Assembly (NCBI GenBank): GCA_052161605.1 | Contig: CP197409.1 | Origin: JBKCUI01 sp052161605 | GTDB lineage: Bacteria > Planctomycetota > Planctomycetia > Pirellulales > Pirellulaceae | Length of the DNA stretch: 64,000 nt | Strand: one strand, 5' to 3' | In this document: positions 17,798-26,284 of the stretch, one piece after another | How the letters are laid out: the number at the start of each line of letters is the position of its first letter | Numbering within the stretch: position 1 is the first letter of the stretch | Position numbers and translations under genes: made by a program | Notes under the pieces: model-generated | What the model saw: the letters and a program-made list of their open reading frames with translations, nothing else | What the model was told of the DNA's origin: nothing | Database searches by the model: none

Positions 17798-20318
17798 AGC
17801 GTCTTCTCCATCCCCATTCCGAACAAAGGCACAGCAGTGCCAGTCCGATAACCCACGACTGATGCCACAACGGATAAATCTTTCGTTCTCGTACCGGTAC
17901 TCGTTCGCTCGGTATGTTTGAAGCGAACGAATCGAGTTCCCGGAGAGTTACGATCCGTCCCCCAGTGTCCTCGGCAATTTGTTGCAAAAATGGAGTATCC
18001 TCTCCGAGTTGCCTTAGCTCATCGGCCATGGGCTCGTGTGCCCAACCGGCCTGAGCTTCTCCTAGTGAACTCGCATCCTCAGCGAAACACGTTGCCGTTG
18101 CGATGTAAACTCCTTCTCGTTCACAAAGAAACACCGACTCATACCGCCCCGGTACCTCAGCCGATGCCTCCAGCAATACTTCAGACTTGGAACCATCCGG
18201 CGCCTGAATTTCGACATTGACTGTCGCATTATCAACGATTCGGAAATCGGGACCTTTAACATCTGCAATGAGTCGTCTGAGCTTTGTCGCACCAGCTACT
18301 TTCTCCGATGTTAAGGTAATGGTTCGCGGGACGTCGTTCACCATCCAACGGATCATCTGTCGCCAAGCCTGAAACATAGGGGATTGTTCGTTCGATTTGC
18401 GATGCATGGCCCAGCGCCACCAGTCACCGATCATGAAAGCTGCCGTGCGTCCTCGACCATACTTCTGCACAACGAAAAGAGGCACAGTCTCTAACTCTTG
18501 ATCACTCAAAGCCGCTGAGTCGGAAAACATGCCCATGGTCCCGACTTTGCCTTGTGCCAAAACCGATGCGCCTGGCTTAACGCTAGTCGTTCGATTGAGA
18601 ACTTGAAAGCCTGGCATCATGGCCAAGCGTTCCTTCTCTTTTGGTTCTGTATCCGCCGTTCGCATAAAGGGTTGCAACCAGCCCTCTTTGGTGAGTTCAA
18701 ATCGAACCTCTTGTCCGATTAGCTCGTTAGGATTATCGGTCCAGTCAGATGGATCCTCTGAAATGGAATCGCCGTATACAGGTAATAACTGACTCAAAAC
18801 GGAATTCTCGTAGCTTTTGCCTCGCATGGATTCTTGTCCACCGAGCATCAACAATCCACCGCCCCGGATCGTAACGAAACGTCGAATCATCGATTGCTGC
18901 TCGGTCGTAAGAAAATCGCTCTCCAGATCGTCGATCAAAATAGCATGGTAAGCAAACAACTCTTCGTCATCTTTAGGGAATCCGGATTGTAGCTGGCCAG
19001 GTTCGGTTAAACCTAAGCGTACGAAAACAGGTTGGTCGAATTGCTCTTTCTCCTCTTCAGAAACATCCTCGAATCCGGAAAACAATGGGTTCGCAGAATC
19101 GACACGGTTATCTCGAAAATTAAACTTGGGTTCCTTTTTGGCGATCCGAATCAATGCGGTTATCTCCACCTCCGCGTCCTCTGAGATCGCGCGAGACAGA
19201 AACTTGAATTCCCAATTGGGCCGACCTGCTAGATACAAAATTCTAAAAGGCCCGCGTCCACGGTCCACAACTTGATATCGTTGATTGTTGAGAACGGTTA
19301 ATTCATCCTTAAGTCCGACGATTGAGGTCGGTGTATCGGTTTGTGTCGAAGGGGAAGTCTCTGGCTTGGGAGCCCTAGCGACAAGCTTATAGCCTTGTAC
19401 CCCTGGAGCGGCAGGACGAAATCGAAAATCTACCGTCGCTGGTTTCAGTCGATCGTTAAACGCAACCGTCTTGCTCTCGATGAGCTTGTTCTGCCCGTCG
19501 ATCAAATCGACCACAATGCTAGGGTTAGCATAGCCGGCAGCCGCAATCGAGGCGGTCAACGTAACTGGTGCGGTCTCAAAGTCGGTCTGTCGCAAACTGA
19601 TCCCAGAAATGGAAACATCCTTTTGCACTCCAATATCGCCGCAGACCACGGGATAAACGGGAATCCCAAGCCCAGCCATGGAGTTCCACTCGGATCGATC
19701 GGTCGCTTGACCGTCTGTGAACAGGAGCACGCCGGCCAAGGGGACTGCACTTCGCACTTGATTATCGGATGTGGACGAAGGAAACCTCGAACTCAACGAC
19801 CGCAACGCTCCGACCAGCTCGGAATCAACTCCGTTCAATGAGATCCCCTCGAAGCTATCGATAGGATCCAAGGCACTCGAAAAGACATACCGTCTCAATC
19901 GAAAATCGTCCGCCAATCGACGCAGCCATGGTGCATCGTCCTTGAATAAACTTCTGTACCATTCGTCAGGAGTTGACTCCGCAACAGCAGCAGAACCGCT
20001 TAAAGATTTACCACGAGCGTCCCAAATCTCTTTTAGACTCTGGCTGTTATCGACCATCACGGCAAAGGCGTTCGCCTGCGGTTTGGCCCTCTCCTGTACA
20101 CCCATCGGTTCCAGCAAACAGAGCAGAATTAGTCCAATGCCGATCAATCGCAGACCGAGAGAGGCAGCCCGAATGCCCAACGGCATGCGGCTACCTCGGT
20201 AAGACAATAGAGACAGCAAAGCGAGTAGAATTCCAACCGCCACGACCCACGGTGTCCACGTGGGATTGGAAAAGAAGAAACGACTCGATAGTACTTCGGA
20301 ATCAGCAAACAACATCAT
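17784..20318 (-). CDS. vWA-type membrane protein (BatA/glutamine-amidotransferase-like family)
   Basis: An 844-residue protein with two N-terminal membrane helices (about 22-40 and 51-72), a large extracytoplasmic part and a C-terminal helix (about 822-838). After the helices, VMVDNSQS at 87-94 gives a DxSxS MIDAS-like motif (Asp90, Ser92, Ser94), and LLFTDGQATDRSEW recalls the second vWA strand. Further on, a class I glutamine-amidotransferase-like segment is visible (FRILYLAGRPNWEFKFL, then YHAILIDDLESDFLTTEQQ and GGGLLMLGGQESM), without a clear catalytic cysteine. This combination is common in planctomycete operons related to Bat/MoxR modules. It overlaps both neighbours (4 and 14 bp), indicating an operon. 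Confidence 0.82.
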   Translation of the reverse strand: MMLFADSEVLSSRFFFSNPTWTPWVVAVGILLALLSLLSYRGSRMPLGIRAASLGLRLIGIGLILLCLLEPMGVQERAKPQANAFAVMVDNSQSLKEIWDARGKSLSGSAAVAESTPDEWYRSLFKDDAPWLRRLADDFRLRRYVFSSALDPIDSFEGISLNGVDSELVGALRSLSSRFPSSTSDNQVRSAVPLAGVLLFTDGQATDRSEWNSMAGLGIPVYPVVCGDIGVQKDVSISGISLRQTDFETAPVTLTASIAAAGYANPSIVVDLIDGQNKLIESKTVAFNDRLKPATVDFRFRPAAPGVQGYKLVARAPKPETSPSTQTDTPTSIVGLKDELTVLNNQRYQVVDRGRGPFRILYLAGRPNWEFKFLSRAISEDAEVEITALIRIAKKEPKFNFRDNRVDSANPLFSGFEDVSEEEKEQFDQPVFVRLGLTEPGQLQSGFPKDDEELFAYHAILIDDLESDFLTTEQQSMIRRFVTIRGGGLLMLGGQESMRGKSYENSVLSQLLPVYGDSISEDPSDWTDNPNELIGQEVRFELTKEGWLQPFMRTADTEPKEKERLAMMPGFQVLNRTTSVKPGASVLAQGKVGTMGMFSDSAALSDQELETVPLFVVQKYGRGRTAAFMIGDWWRWAMHRKSNEQSPMFQAWRQMIRWMVNDVPRTITLTSEKVAGATKLRRLIADVKGPDFRIVDNATVNVEIQAPDGSKSEVLLEASAEVPGRYESVFLCEREGVYIATATCFAEDASSLGEAQAGWAHEPMADELRQLGEDTPFLQQIAEDTGGRIVTLRELDSFASNIPSERVPVRERKIYPLWHQSWVIGLALLCLCSEWGWRRRYGMA

Positions 20319-23300
20319 TGCTTTTGGTTCCCGCGTCCGAGGTTCTCGTAGTAGCGGTCCAAACGTCGTTGATATTGGCTCGGCACGGGATCGCGATCGA
20401 TCGGCACGAGTGCGTTTCGTTCTGCGGCAAGTCGCATGAGATCCTCATTAACTTCCTGGCGTAGCTGTTGCAAGGGATCTGCGATAAGCTTGCGAACCAA
20501 ATCCCACTGCGGTTCCTTGGCGTGCCGCTTGTACTCAACGCGCATTTCGCGAGCTGCCTCGCGGATCCTCGCAACATCAGCACGTCTTTCTGGATCGATC
20601 AGAAGCTCCTCAACATCTCGCAAGGAATCGATCCACGCTCGATAGTCCTCGCCCGTAAGAGGTGTCGCAGGACGCAAATTGCCGGCTCGTTCCTGGCCAC
20701 CACCTCGGAATGTCGAAAGGGATGGCATCGTTTCATCCCCAGCCCTTTCCCTAGCCTCGTTGTCATCTTCCGGTCGGAGCCCACCTCGCCCACCAGATGG
20801 TTGATCATCGGAGCTTTGTCTTTGTCCACGTCCTTGTTGCCGTTGTTGCCCCTGTTCTTGTCTCTCTCCTCTTTCCGCTCCCTCTCTCTGTTCCTCTTCC
20901 GTTGCCTCTTGTTGTCCTTCTCCTCGCTCCCCGCGTGTTTGCTCGCTAGATTCCTCTCCAGCTGATTGACGACCACGACCAGATTGACGGTCACCCTGAT
21001 TCTGTTGTGATTCGCCGGTCTCGCGAGATTGGCTGCCGCTTTGAGATTCGTTTGTCTCCTGTGGGTCACGCTCTTGATCTGAGTCCCGCTCTCCTGACCC
21101 ATTCCTATCTCGGGCTTCGCCCCTATTTTCTCCAGTGCTACCGGGCGATTGGGACTCCATCTCCTCCCTGAGTTGTTGATTGGCTCGATCGATCTCTCGG
21201 AGAGCCCTTCGCAGAGATTCTTGTTCGCTTCCCAGCACGCTCTCGGCGGCTTTTTCAATCCGTTCCTTAAGCTTCGAAATGCCTTGGCCCGCTTCCTCGG
21301 CTAATTGCTGAGCACGATTATCGAATCCGCGATCGAGCAGCATGGGGATCTGTTCGAGCTGGCGATCGATGCCACTCTGCTTCGCTTCACGAAAGCCATC
21401 GTAGAGACTGTCGGCTACGAGCGGTTCACTCGACTCTGCTTCGGCGACGGTATTCTTCATCTCTTCGAGTAGTTCGTCCATCTTCTCTCTCTGGGCTCGC
21501 CAGCGATCCCGCGCCGGACTTGCTTCATTTACCCCTTCCGGTCTGAGAGGAGAAGCATCATCGAGATCACCGAGCCCCGATTCTGATTCCCGATCAAGCT
21601 GCTCGGATGCATTTATAGGATCCGATTCCGAGCGATCATTCGCGTTTGGCTGGTTCGAGTTCGATCGGTTGGGGGAAGAGGGATTTCTTCTAGCGATATC
21701 GTTCTCCAAATCCCGTTGATTCCGTTCTAGCTCGCGAGCTTTCTGCACCATATTCTGCATCGATTCCTGCAGTTGATCGGAGGATTCCTGTCGGATTTGC
21801 TCGCGCACCTCCTTCATGGTTTGTTCCGCTCTCGCTCCGGAATTGACAGCCTGGGACGTTTGGTTGTTGGCAAGCGATTCGGCTGCTTTCTGCAATTGCT
21901 CACGAGCTTGCTCTACTTGCTCGCGTGCCTCCTGCATAGACTGCCGATTCTCTTCTTGGTTCATCCTTTCCAAGAGTTCATCGGCATCCCGAATCATCTC
22001 CTCCTGATCCTCTCGCAATCGAGCCAATTGCTCCTCGATCTCTTCCTTAGTCGCTTCGTCTTTGGCCTCTCGGAGAGCGGTTTCCGCCTCTTTGATTTGT
22101 TGGTTCAAATCCTTCTGACGGCGAGCGAGTTCGTCGAGTCGATTCATCACCTGACGGGCTTCTCGTTGCGAATCGGTTTGCTCGGGCGCAGCGGACTGTT
22201 CCGATTCGTAATCGTTCTTTTCGTTTTCGAGATTCAGTTGTTCGAGCTGCTGTTGGCGGCTTTGCTGAGCGGAGCTTTGGTTGCGTTGCGAATTCTGTCG
22301 CTGCTGGCTACGCACGATGGAGTGCTCGCGAGCTCTGAGACGCAGTAAGCCTTCGTAAGCCTTCCTCTCCGCATTCAACGCAGCCCGCAATGCCTCCAGA
22401 CTACTCTCCGAAGAGGACTTGGCTAGCTGCTCCTTGGCCGTGGTCATCTGCTGGCGGGTCTCATCGAGATACCGGCGAGAGGTCTCATCCTGGATTCGTT
22501 CCTCGAGTTCTTCGGTTTGGGATAGGGCGGTCTCTTGCGATTCTTCCAAAACCTTGACATCGGCAGTAAACGATTTGGAAAGCTCCGGTTTCGATTCGCG
22601 TCTAAGAATGTTCCAGGTACCGGCGATGATCTTCTTTTGTAGTTCGGCTAGCTCCTCAGCTCGCTGCCCGTTCTGACTCTGCTGCTCACTTTGCTGCTGC
22701 TGTTGCTGCTGTTGGGATTGTGAAGGAGATTCTCCCTCGCGAAAGATTTCTTCAAATGGTCGAACCTCGGCAAAGAACATCTCGCCATCCACGCGGCGAA
22801 TCTGATTGTTGGTGTCGGTGTCTTCCGCCCAGAAATAATACGATAGCAATTGATCTGGCTCTGCGTTCATGCTTTCCAGATCGACCATGTAAGCAATGTC
22901 ATAGCCGCCACCCTTGGCCTGCTTGGTGGGCTGGAGTTCTACTTCGATCGGGTCTGCTTCACCCAGGATCACGGTCACGCCGGTACGAGCTAACTGAAAA
23001 TCGTCTCTAACCGTGGCTTGAAGCAGAACTTCCTGGAGTGGAGAGACCTGTAAATCGCCCCCCGCAGAAAGTCGAATCTCAGGTTCTTTGTTGGCGATAA
23101 CACGCGCCGATAGAGATTCCTCCACCTTGGCTTGTCGCCCATCGGAGTCTTGGAGTCTAACTTTCCAACGACGGGATTCGAAGACCTCAACACTCGCTGT
23201 ATAGGTCAAGGGATCGCTAGCGGTGGGAATAAGTGGAAGAATCGTATTATCTTGATCGACTAGCTCTGCGGTTTCCAGTGGTTTGTTCACACGGCAGATC

Positions 23301-24235
23301 CAAGTCAGTCGGCTACCTTCGGGAACGGATACTCTCTTGGTATCCTGCACCAACTTTTTCTCTTGATTGGCATAGGCCGGAGGATCGATCTCGGCATCGC
23401 TCCGTACCAAGGCTGGATAATCGAAGACCTTGATGCGATAGGTCTCACTGAGGCCCCTTTCGCTTTCGATTCGATATTCGGTATCGTTCGCGACACGTCG
23501 AATGTAGCCACCGAAGATGGGATCGCTCAAACTTGGTTGCATACTGCTTCGCGTGAAATCCGAGCCAGATACTTCTGAACTAGAGGCTGCGCCCGAGGTT
23601 ACAAGCCAAACTTCCCGAGGTACCCCGCCCCCAAACCTAGCCGTCACGACCAGATCGGTCCCTCGTTCAATCTCCGTGTCCCCGGGATCGACCGACAACG
23701 ATGGGGCGAGGGAAAGTGCGAGAAGCTGATCGGGATTGGCCGTAGCCGATGGGGAATGCCTTTGAGAGGAGGAGTAAACGGACGCAGACAACGCTAGAAA
23801 CAAACACAGTAGTTGTGCGAACCACGCTCCCATGATACGACCGGCGGATACGGTGGCTCGCCAATCGTGGTTTCGTCCGTGCATTATGGTTTCGCGAACA
23901 AGACTCCGTCGAAGAAATTTCGAATCGGATTCACACGGCGGTGAAGCGACTGTGATCAACCGCTGTTTCAGGTCAGGAAAACGGGACTCCACCCGAGTCG
24001 CGACCCACTTGGTATCTCGATAAGTTGCTCGAGTGATAACCCAGATCAACGCCACCCACAGAGGGCTCGTTATCCAGGCGTAGCCAAGCCAACCGAAAGC
24101 AGCCGCATCACTGAAACCACGCCACAAAAACAACATCGCTAAGCAAAGCCAGAACGCTGCGAGCAACCACCCCATGCGAACCAACCGAAAACGATTTGCG
24201 ACATGGAGAAGGCTATTTTGAATTTGAAGATCCAT
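20315..24235 (-). CDS. Large DUF4175-like membrane protein with long coiled coils
   Basis: A 1306-residue protein, probably the first gene of the three-gene operon. Two membrane helices lie near the N terminus (about 19-67) and another at about 145-165. A beta-rich region (about 190-510) contains Ig-like segments (for example AEIDPPAYANQEKKL, NKEPEIRLSAGGDLQV). From about 515 it is dominated by Glu/Gln/Arg-rich coiled coil, including a run of eight glutamines (nt about 22690-22715) and long EEQREGAERGERQEQ-like low-complexity stretches (nt 20780-21100). The arrangement matches what I know as DUF4175-type proteins in planctomycete MoxR/Bat-like operons. No enzymatic motif is seen; a structural or scaffolding role is inference. 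It overlaps the next gene by 4 bp. Confidence 0.8.
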   Translation of the reverse strand: MDLQIQNSLLHVANRFRLVRMGWLLAAFWLCLAMLFLWRGFSDAAAFGWLGYAWITSPLWVALIWVITRATYRDTKWVATRVESRFPDLKQRLITVASPPCESDSKFLRRSLVRETIMHGRNHDWRATVSAGRIMGAWFAQLLCLFLALSASVYSSSQRHSPSATANPDQLLALSLAPSLSVDPGDTEIERGTDLVVTARFGGGVPREVWLVTSGAASSSEVSGSDFTRSSMQPSLSDPIFGGYIRRVANDTEYRIESERGLSETYRIKVFDYPALVRSDAEIDPPAYANQEKKLVQDTKRVSVPEGSRLTWICRVNKPLETAELVDQDNTILPLIPTASDPLTYTASVEVFESRRWKVRLQDSDGRQAKVEESLSARVIANKEPEIRLSAGGDLQVSPLQEVLLQATVRDDFQLARTGVTVILGEADPIEVELQPTKQAKGGGYDIAYMVDLESMNAEPDQLLSYYFWAEDTDTNNQIRRVDGEMFFAEVRPFEEIFREGESPSQSQQQQQQQQSEQQSQNGQRAEELAELQKKIIAGTWNILRRESKPELSKSFTADVKVLEESQETALSQTEELEERIQDETSRRYLDETRQQMTTAKEQLAKSSSESSLEALRAALNAERKAYEGLLRLRAREHSIVRSQQRQNSQRNQSSAQQSRQQQLEQLNLENEKNDYESEQSAAPEQTDSQREARQVMNRLDELARRQKDLNQQIKEAETALREAKDEATKEEIEEQLARLREDQEEMIRDADELLERMNQEENRQSMQEAREQVEQAREQLQKAAESLANNQTSQAVNSGARAEQTMKEVREQIRQESSDQLQESMQNMVQKARELERNQRDLENDIARRNPSSPNRSNSNQPNANDRSESDPINASEQLDRESESGLGDLDDASPLRPEGVNEASPARDRWRAQREKMDELLEEMKNTVAEAESSEPLVADSLYDGFREAKQSGIDRQLEQIPMLLDRGFDNRAQQLAEEAGQGISKLKERIEKAAESVLGSEQESLRRALREIDRANQQLREEMESQSPGSTGENRGEARDRNGSGERDSDQERDPQETNESQSGSQSRETGESQQNQGDRQSGRGRQSAGEESSEQTRGERGEGQQEATEEEQREGAERGERQEQGQQRQQGRGQRQSSDDQPSGGRGGLRPEDDNEARERAGDETMPSLSTFRGGGQERAGNLRPATPLTGEDYRAWIDSLRDVEELLIDPERRADVARIREAAREMRVEYKRHAKEPQWDLVRKLIADPLQQLRQEVNEDLMRLAAERNALVPIDRDPVPSQYQRRLDRYYENLGRGNQKQ

Positions 24236-24523
24236 TCCAATGTTCCTGCGTCAATCGAACAGTCACCCAAGCATCTAGACGATTATAGCCGGTTTGCAAC
24301 GCGCAATGGGAAAAACCTCGGCCATGACCGTTTTCTTTGTGGATTGTGGAATTCAACCATGCAAAGTCCCGTGCAATGAACATTTCAGGGTAAACCTGCA
24401 GCGCGCGTTTCGGTTGCCCAACTCCCTATCCGGCAGTACAACAGGAACCTCATGTCCAGTCGCCAAGACGTTGAAACTCCATTGTTACTCATTGCCCGCC
24501 GAACGACAGCAAAGTGTAAATCC
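24236..24523. other. 288-bp divergent intergenic region
   Basis: Lies between the DUF4175-like gene (leftward) and the lipoprotein gene (rightward). Both promoters should be here. I see no convincing box pair, hairpin or additional gene. A 24-codon in-frame upstream extension of the lipoprotein gene (from ATG 24452) is possible but would spoil its signal peptide. Confidence 0.5.
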
Positions 24524-26200
24524 ATGCAACAAAGATTCTTGTTACTAGCCCTTTTGACGTGCTTCTTCGCAATGCCAGGATGCTCGGTTAAAAACGACGA
24601 GGGCAAACCCGAAACCGTTGAGGTTTCCGATACGAATCTGGCCCCCGCACCAACACCATCTCCAAGTCAAGTGACCGCAACGCCAACGGGCGATCCTGCC
24701 GTAACCGAGGAGTTCATAGTGCTCGCCTACAATGTCGAAAATCTCTTCGACCTCGACGGTATAGCGGTCTTCGATGACTACAAGCCTGAAAAGTATAATT
24801 CGCAGATGTTGTGGGCCAAGCTGTCCGGTATTCGGGATACCCTATCTCGGTTCCGTGATGGTAAAGGCCCTCAGATTGTCCTCTTTCAAGAGTTCGAGGG
24901 TGACCAAACACCGGCTAGCACGCCTGTCGACTACCGGGCTCTGCTCTCTCCATTCGAAGGCAAATCGGTCGAAGAACTGCTTTCGGGAGAAATCGACGAC
25001 AGCGTTCGCGATTGGCCGGTTGAAGCGTTTTTGATCAAACTTCTGCAAGACGAAGGACTCGGACCGTACAACGTGGCTGTGGGTGAATATCGTCCCGATC
25101 CTACCGGAAGAGCCGTGGCACACGTCAACGTGACCTTCTCCACATTCCCGATCCAGGAGTCTCGTACGCATCATACCTCCGGTGCCCGAGGCATTCTGGA
25201 AGTCGTCCACCAGATCGGGGACCACAAACTTTACACGTTTAATAATCACTGGAAATCTGGTGCTTCCGACAAACAGACCGAACCGATTCGGCTCGGAAAT
25301 GCAGAAGTGCTACGCAACCGACTGAACGTACTGCTCGAACAAGATCCTTCAGCCGACATCATCACAGCCGGGGACTTTAACTCCCATTACAACCAATCTC
25401 AACGCTTTCCCGAGATGGAAAAAACCGCTGTCAATGACGTGCTCTTAAGTCATGGCAACGAAGGAGCAATCGTCGATGGTACGCAGCCCGGTTTGTACAA
25501 TTTGTGGTACGAATTGCCACGGGAAGCTCGCCGGAGCGACAGCTATCGCGGGCAATGGGGCACGCTGATGCAAATGATGATCAGCCGAGGCCTATACGAC
25601 TATCGCGGCGTTCAATACGTGGACAATAGTTTCTCGGTGGCCGCCTTTGAAGGGCTTAATGCTCAGACGGGCAGCCTCGTCCCTATCAACTGGAAAGTCG
25701 TCGATGGTCGAGGTGGCGGGATCTCCGATCACTTGCCTATCACAGCTCGTTTTCGACTGGCCGCAAGCGAGGAGCCTCAGGATAGATTCCTCGAGTTGCG
25801 CGATGCTAGCTCCGAGAATCCGCCCCAGGACGCGACCCCGCTCGTAGTGGGTTACGCAAATCCGCCAAAGGACCGAGTGCGGCGCATCAATGAGTTCGGC
25901 TCCGACGAAGCCGTTCAGCAGACGAAATGGATCGGCGAAGTCTTTCTCGTTGAAGCGGTCGTATCAGGCGAGAAACCATTCGTCATCAAGCTAATTGGGA
26001 ACGAATCAGATAGCGATTCACAGCGTGCTGCCTTCCAAACGGACTACAAGGTATGGGCGTTTGATTTAGATCTGCGATTAAAGATCTATGAAAAATTCCC
26101 GGTCGGTTCGAAATTTACGGCGTATGGCGAACTGGGGTATCACGAAAGCGGCTGGCAATTCGTAGTCCGTGACCCCAGTTGGTTGATCGTGAATGAGTAA
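24524..26200 (+). CDS. Lipoprotein of the endonuclease/exonuclease/phosphatase (EEP) family
   Basis: A 558-residue protein from ATG 24524, chosen because a lipoprotein signal peptide starts there: hydrophobic LLLALLTCFFA, then AMPGC with lipid-bearing Cys20. The EEP fold is visible by its strands: VLAYNVENLFDLDG (about 66-79), IVLFQEFEGD with the metal-binding Glu, TFNNHWKSG, ITAGDFNSHYN and GGGISDHLPI with the terminal Asp-His pair. EEP enzymes are Mg-dependent nucleases or phosphodiesterases. A C-terminal OB-like domain (about 455-558, KWIGEVFLVEAVV through FTAYGELGY) is attached. An outer-membrane position and secreted nucleic-acid or phosphoester hydrolysis are inferred. Confidence 0.85.
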   Translation: MQQRFLLLALLTCFFAMPGCSVKNDEGKPETVEVSDTNLAPAPTPSPSQVTATPTGDPAVTEEFIVLAYNVENLFDLDGIAVFDDYKPEKYNSQMLWAKLSGIRDTLSRFRDGKGPQIVLFQEFEGDQTPASTPVDYRALLSPFEGKSVEELLSGEIDDSVRDWPVEAFLIKLLQDEGLGPYNVAVGEYRPDPTGRAVAHVNVTFSTFPIQESRTHHTSGARGILEVVHQIGDHKLYTFNNHWKSGASDKQTEPIRLGNAEVLRNRLNVLLEQDPSADIITAGDFNSHYNQSQRFPEMEKTAVNDVLLSHGNEGAIVDGTQPGLYNLWYELPREARRSDSYRGQWGTLMQMMISRGLYDYRGVQYVDNSFSVAAFEGLNAQTGSLVPINWKVVDGRGGGISDHLPITARFRLAASEEPQDRFLELRDASSENPPQDATPLVVGYANPPKDRVRRINEFGSDEAVQQTKWIGEVFLVEAVVSGEKPFVIKLIGNESDSDSQRAAFQTDYKVWAFDLDLRLKIYEKFPVGSKFTAYGELGYHESGWQFVVRDPSWLIVNE

Positions 26201-26284
26201 GGACAGTACGCAACTCTTCTAATGGCCCTCGTACCTCAACAATAGCGAGAGTCGCACGCGGATAAGTTTTATCAAAACATCAAC

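Noticed and set aside
20599..21258. 219-codon minus-strand frame rich in Arg, Lys and Asn
   Set aside because: It is a +1-type shadow within the low-complexity part of the DUF4175-like gene, which itself reads continuously in the other frame.
21773..22348. 191-codon plus-strand, leucine-rich open frame that looks membrane-like
   Set aside because: It is antisense to the Glu/Gln-rich coiled coil of the DUF4175-like gene. GAG/CAG-type codons read in reverse give Leu-rich pseudo-helices.
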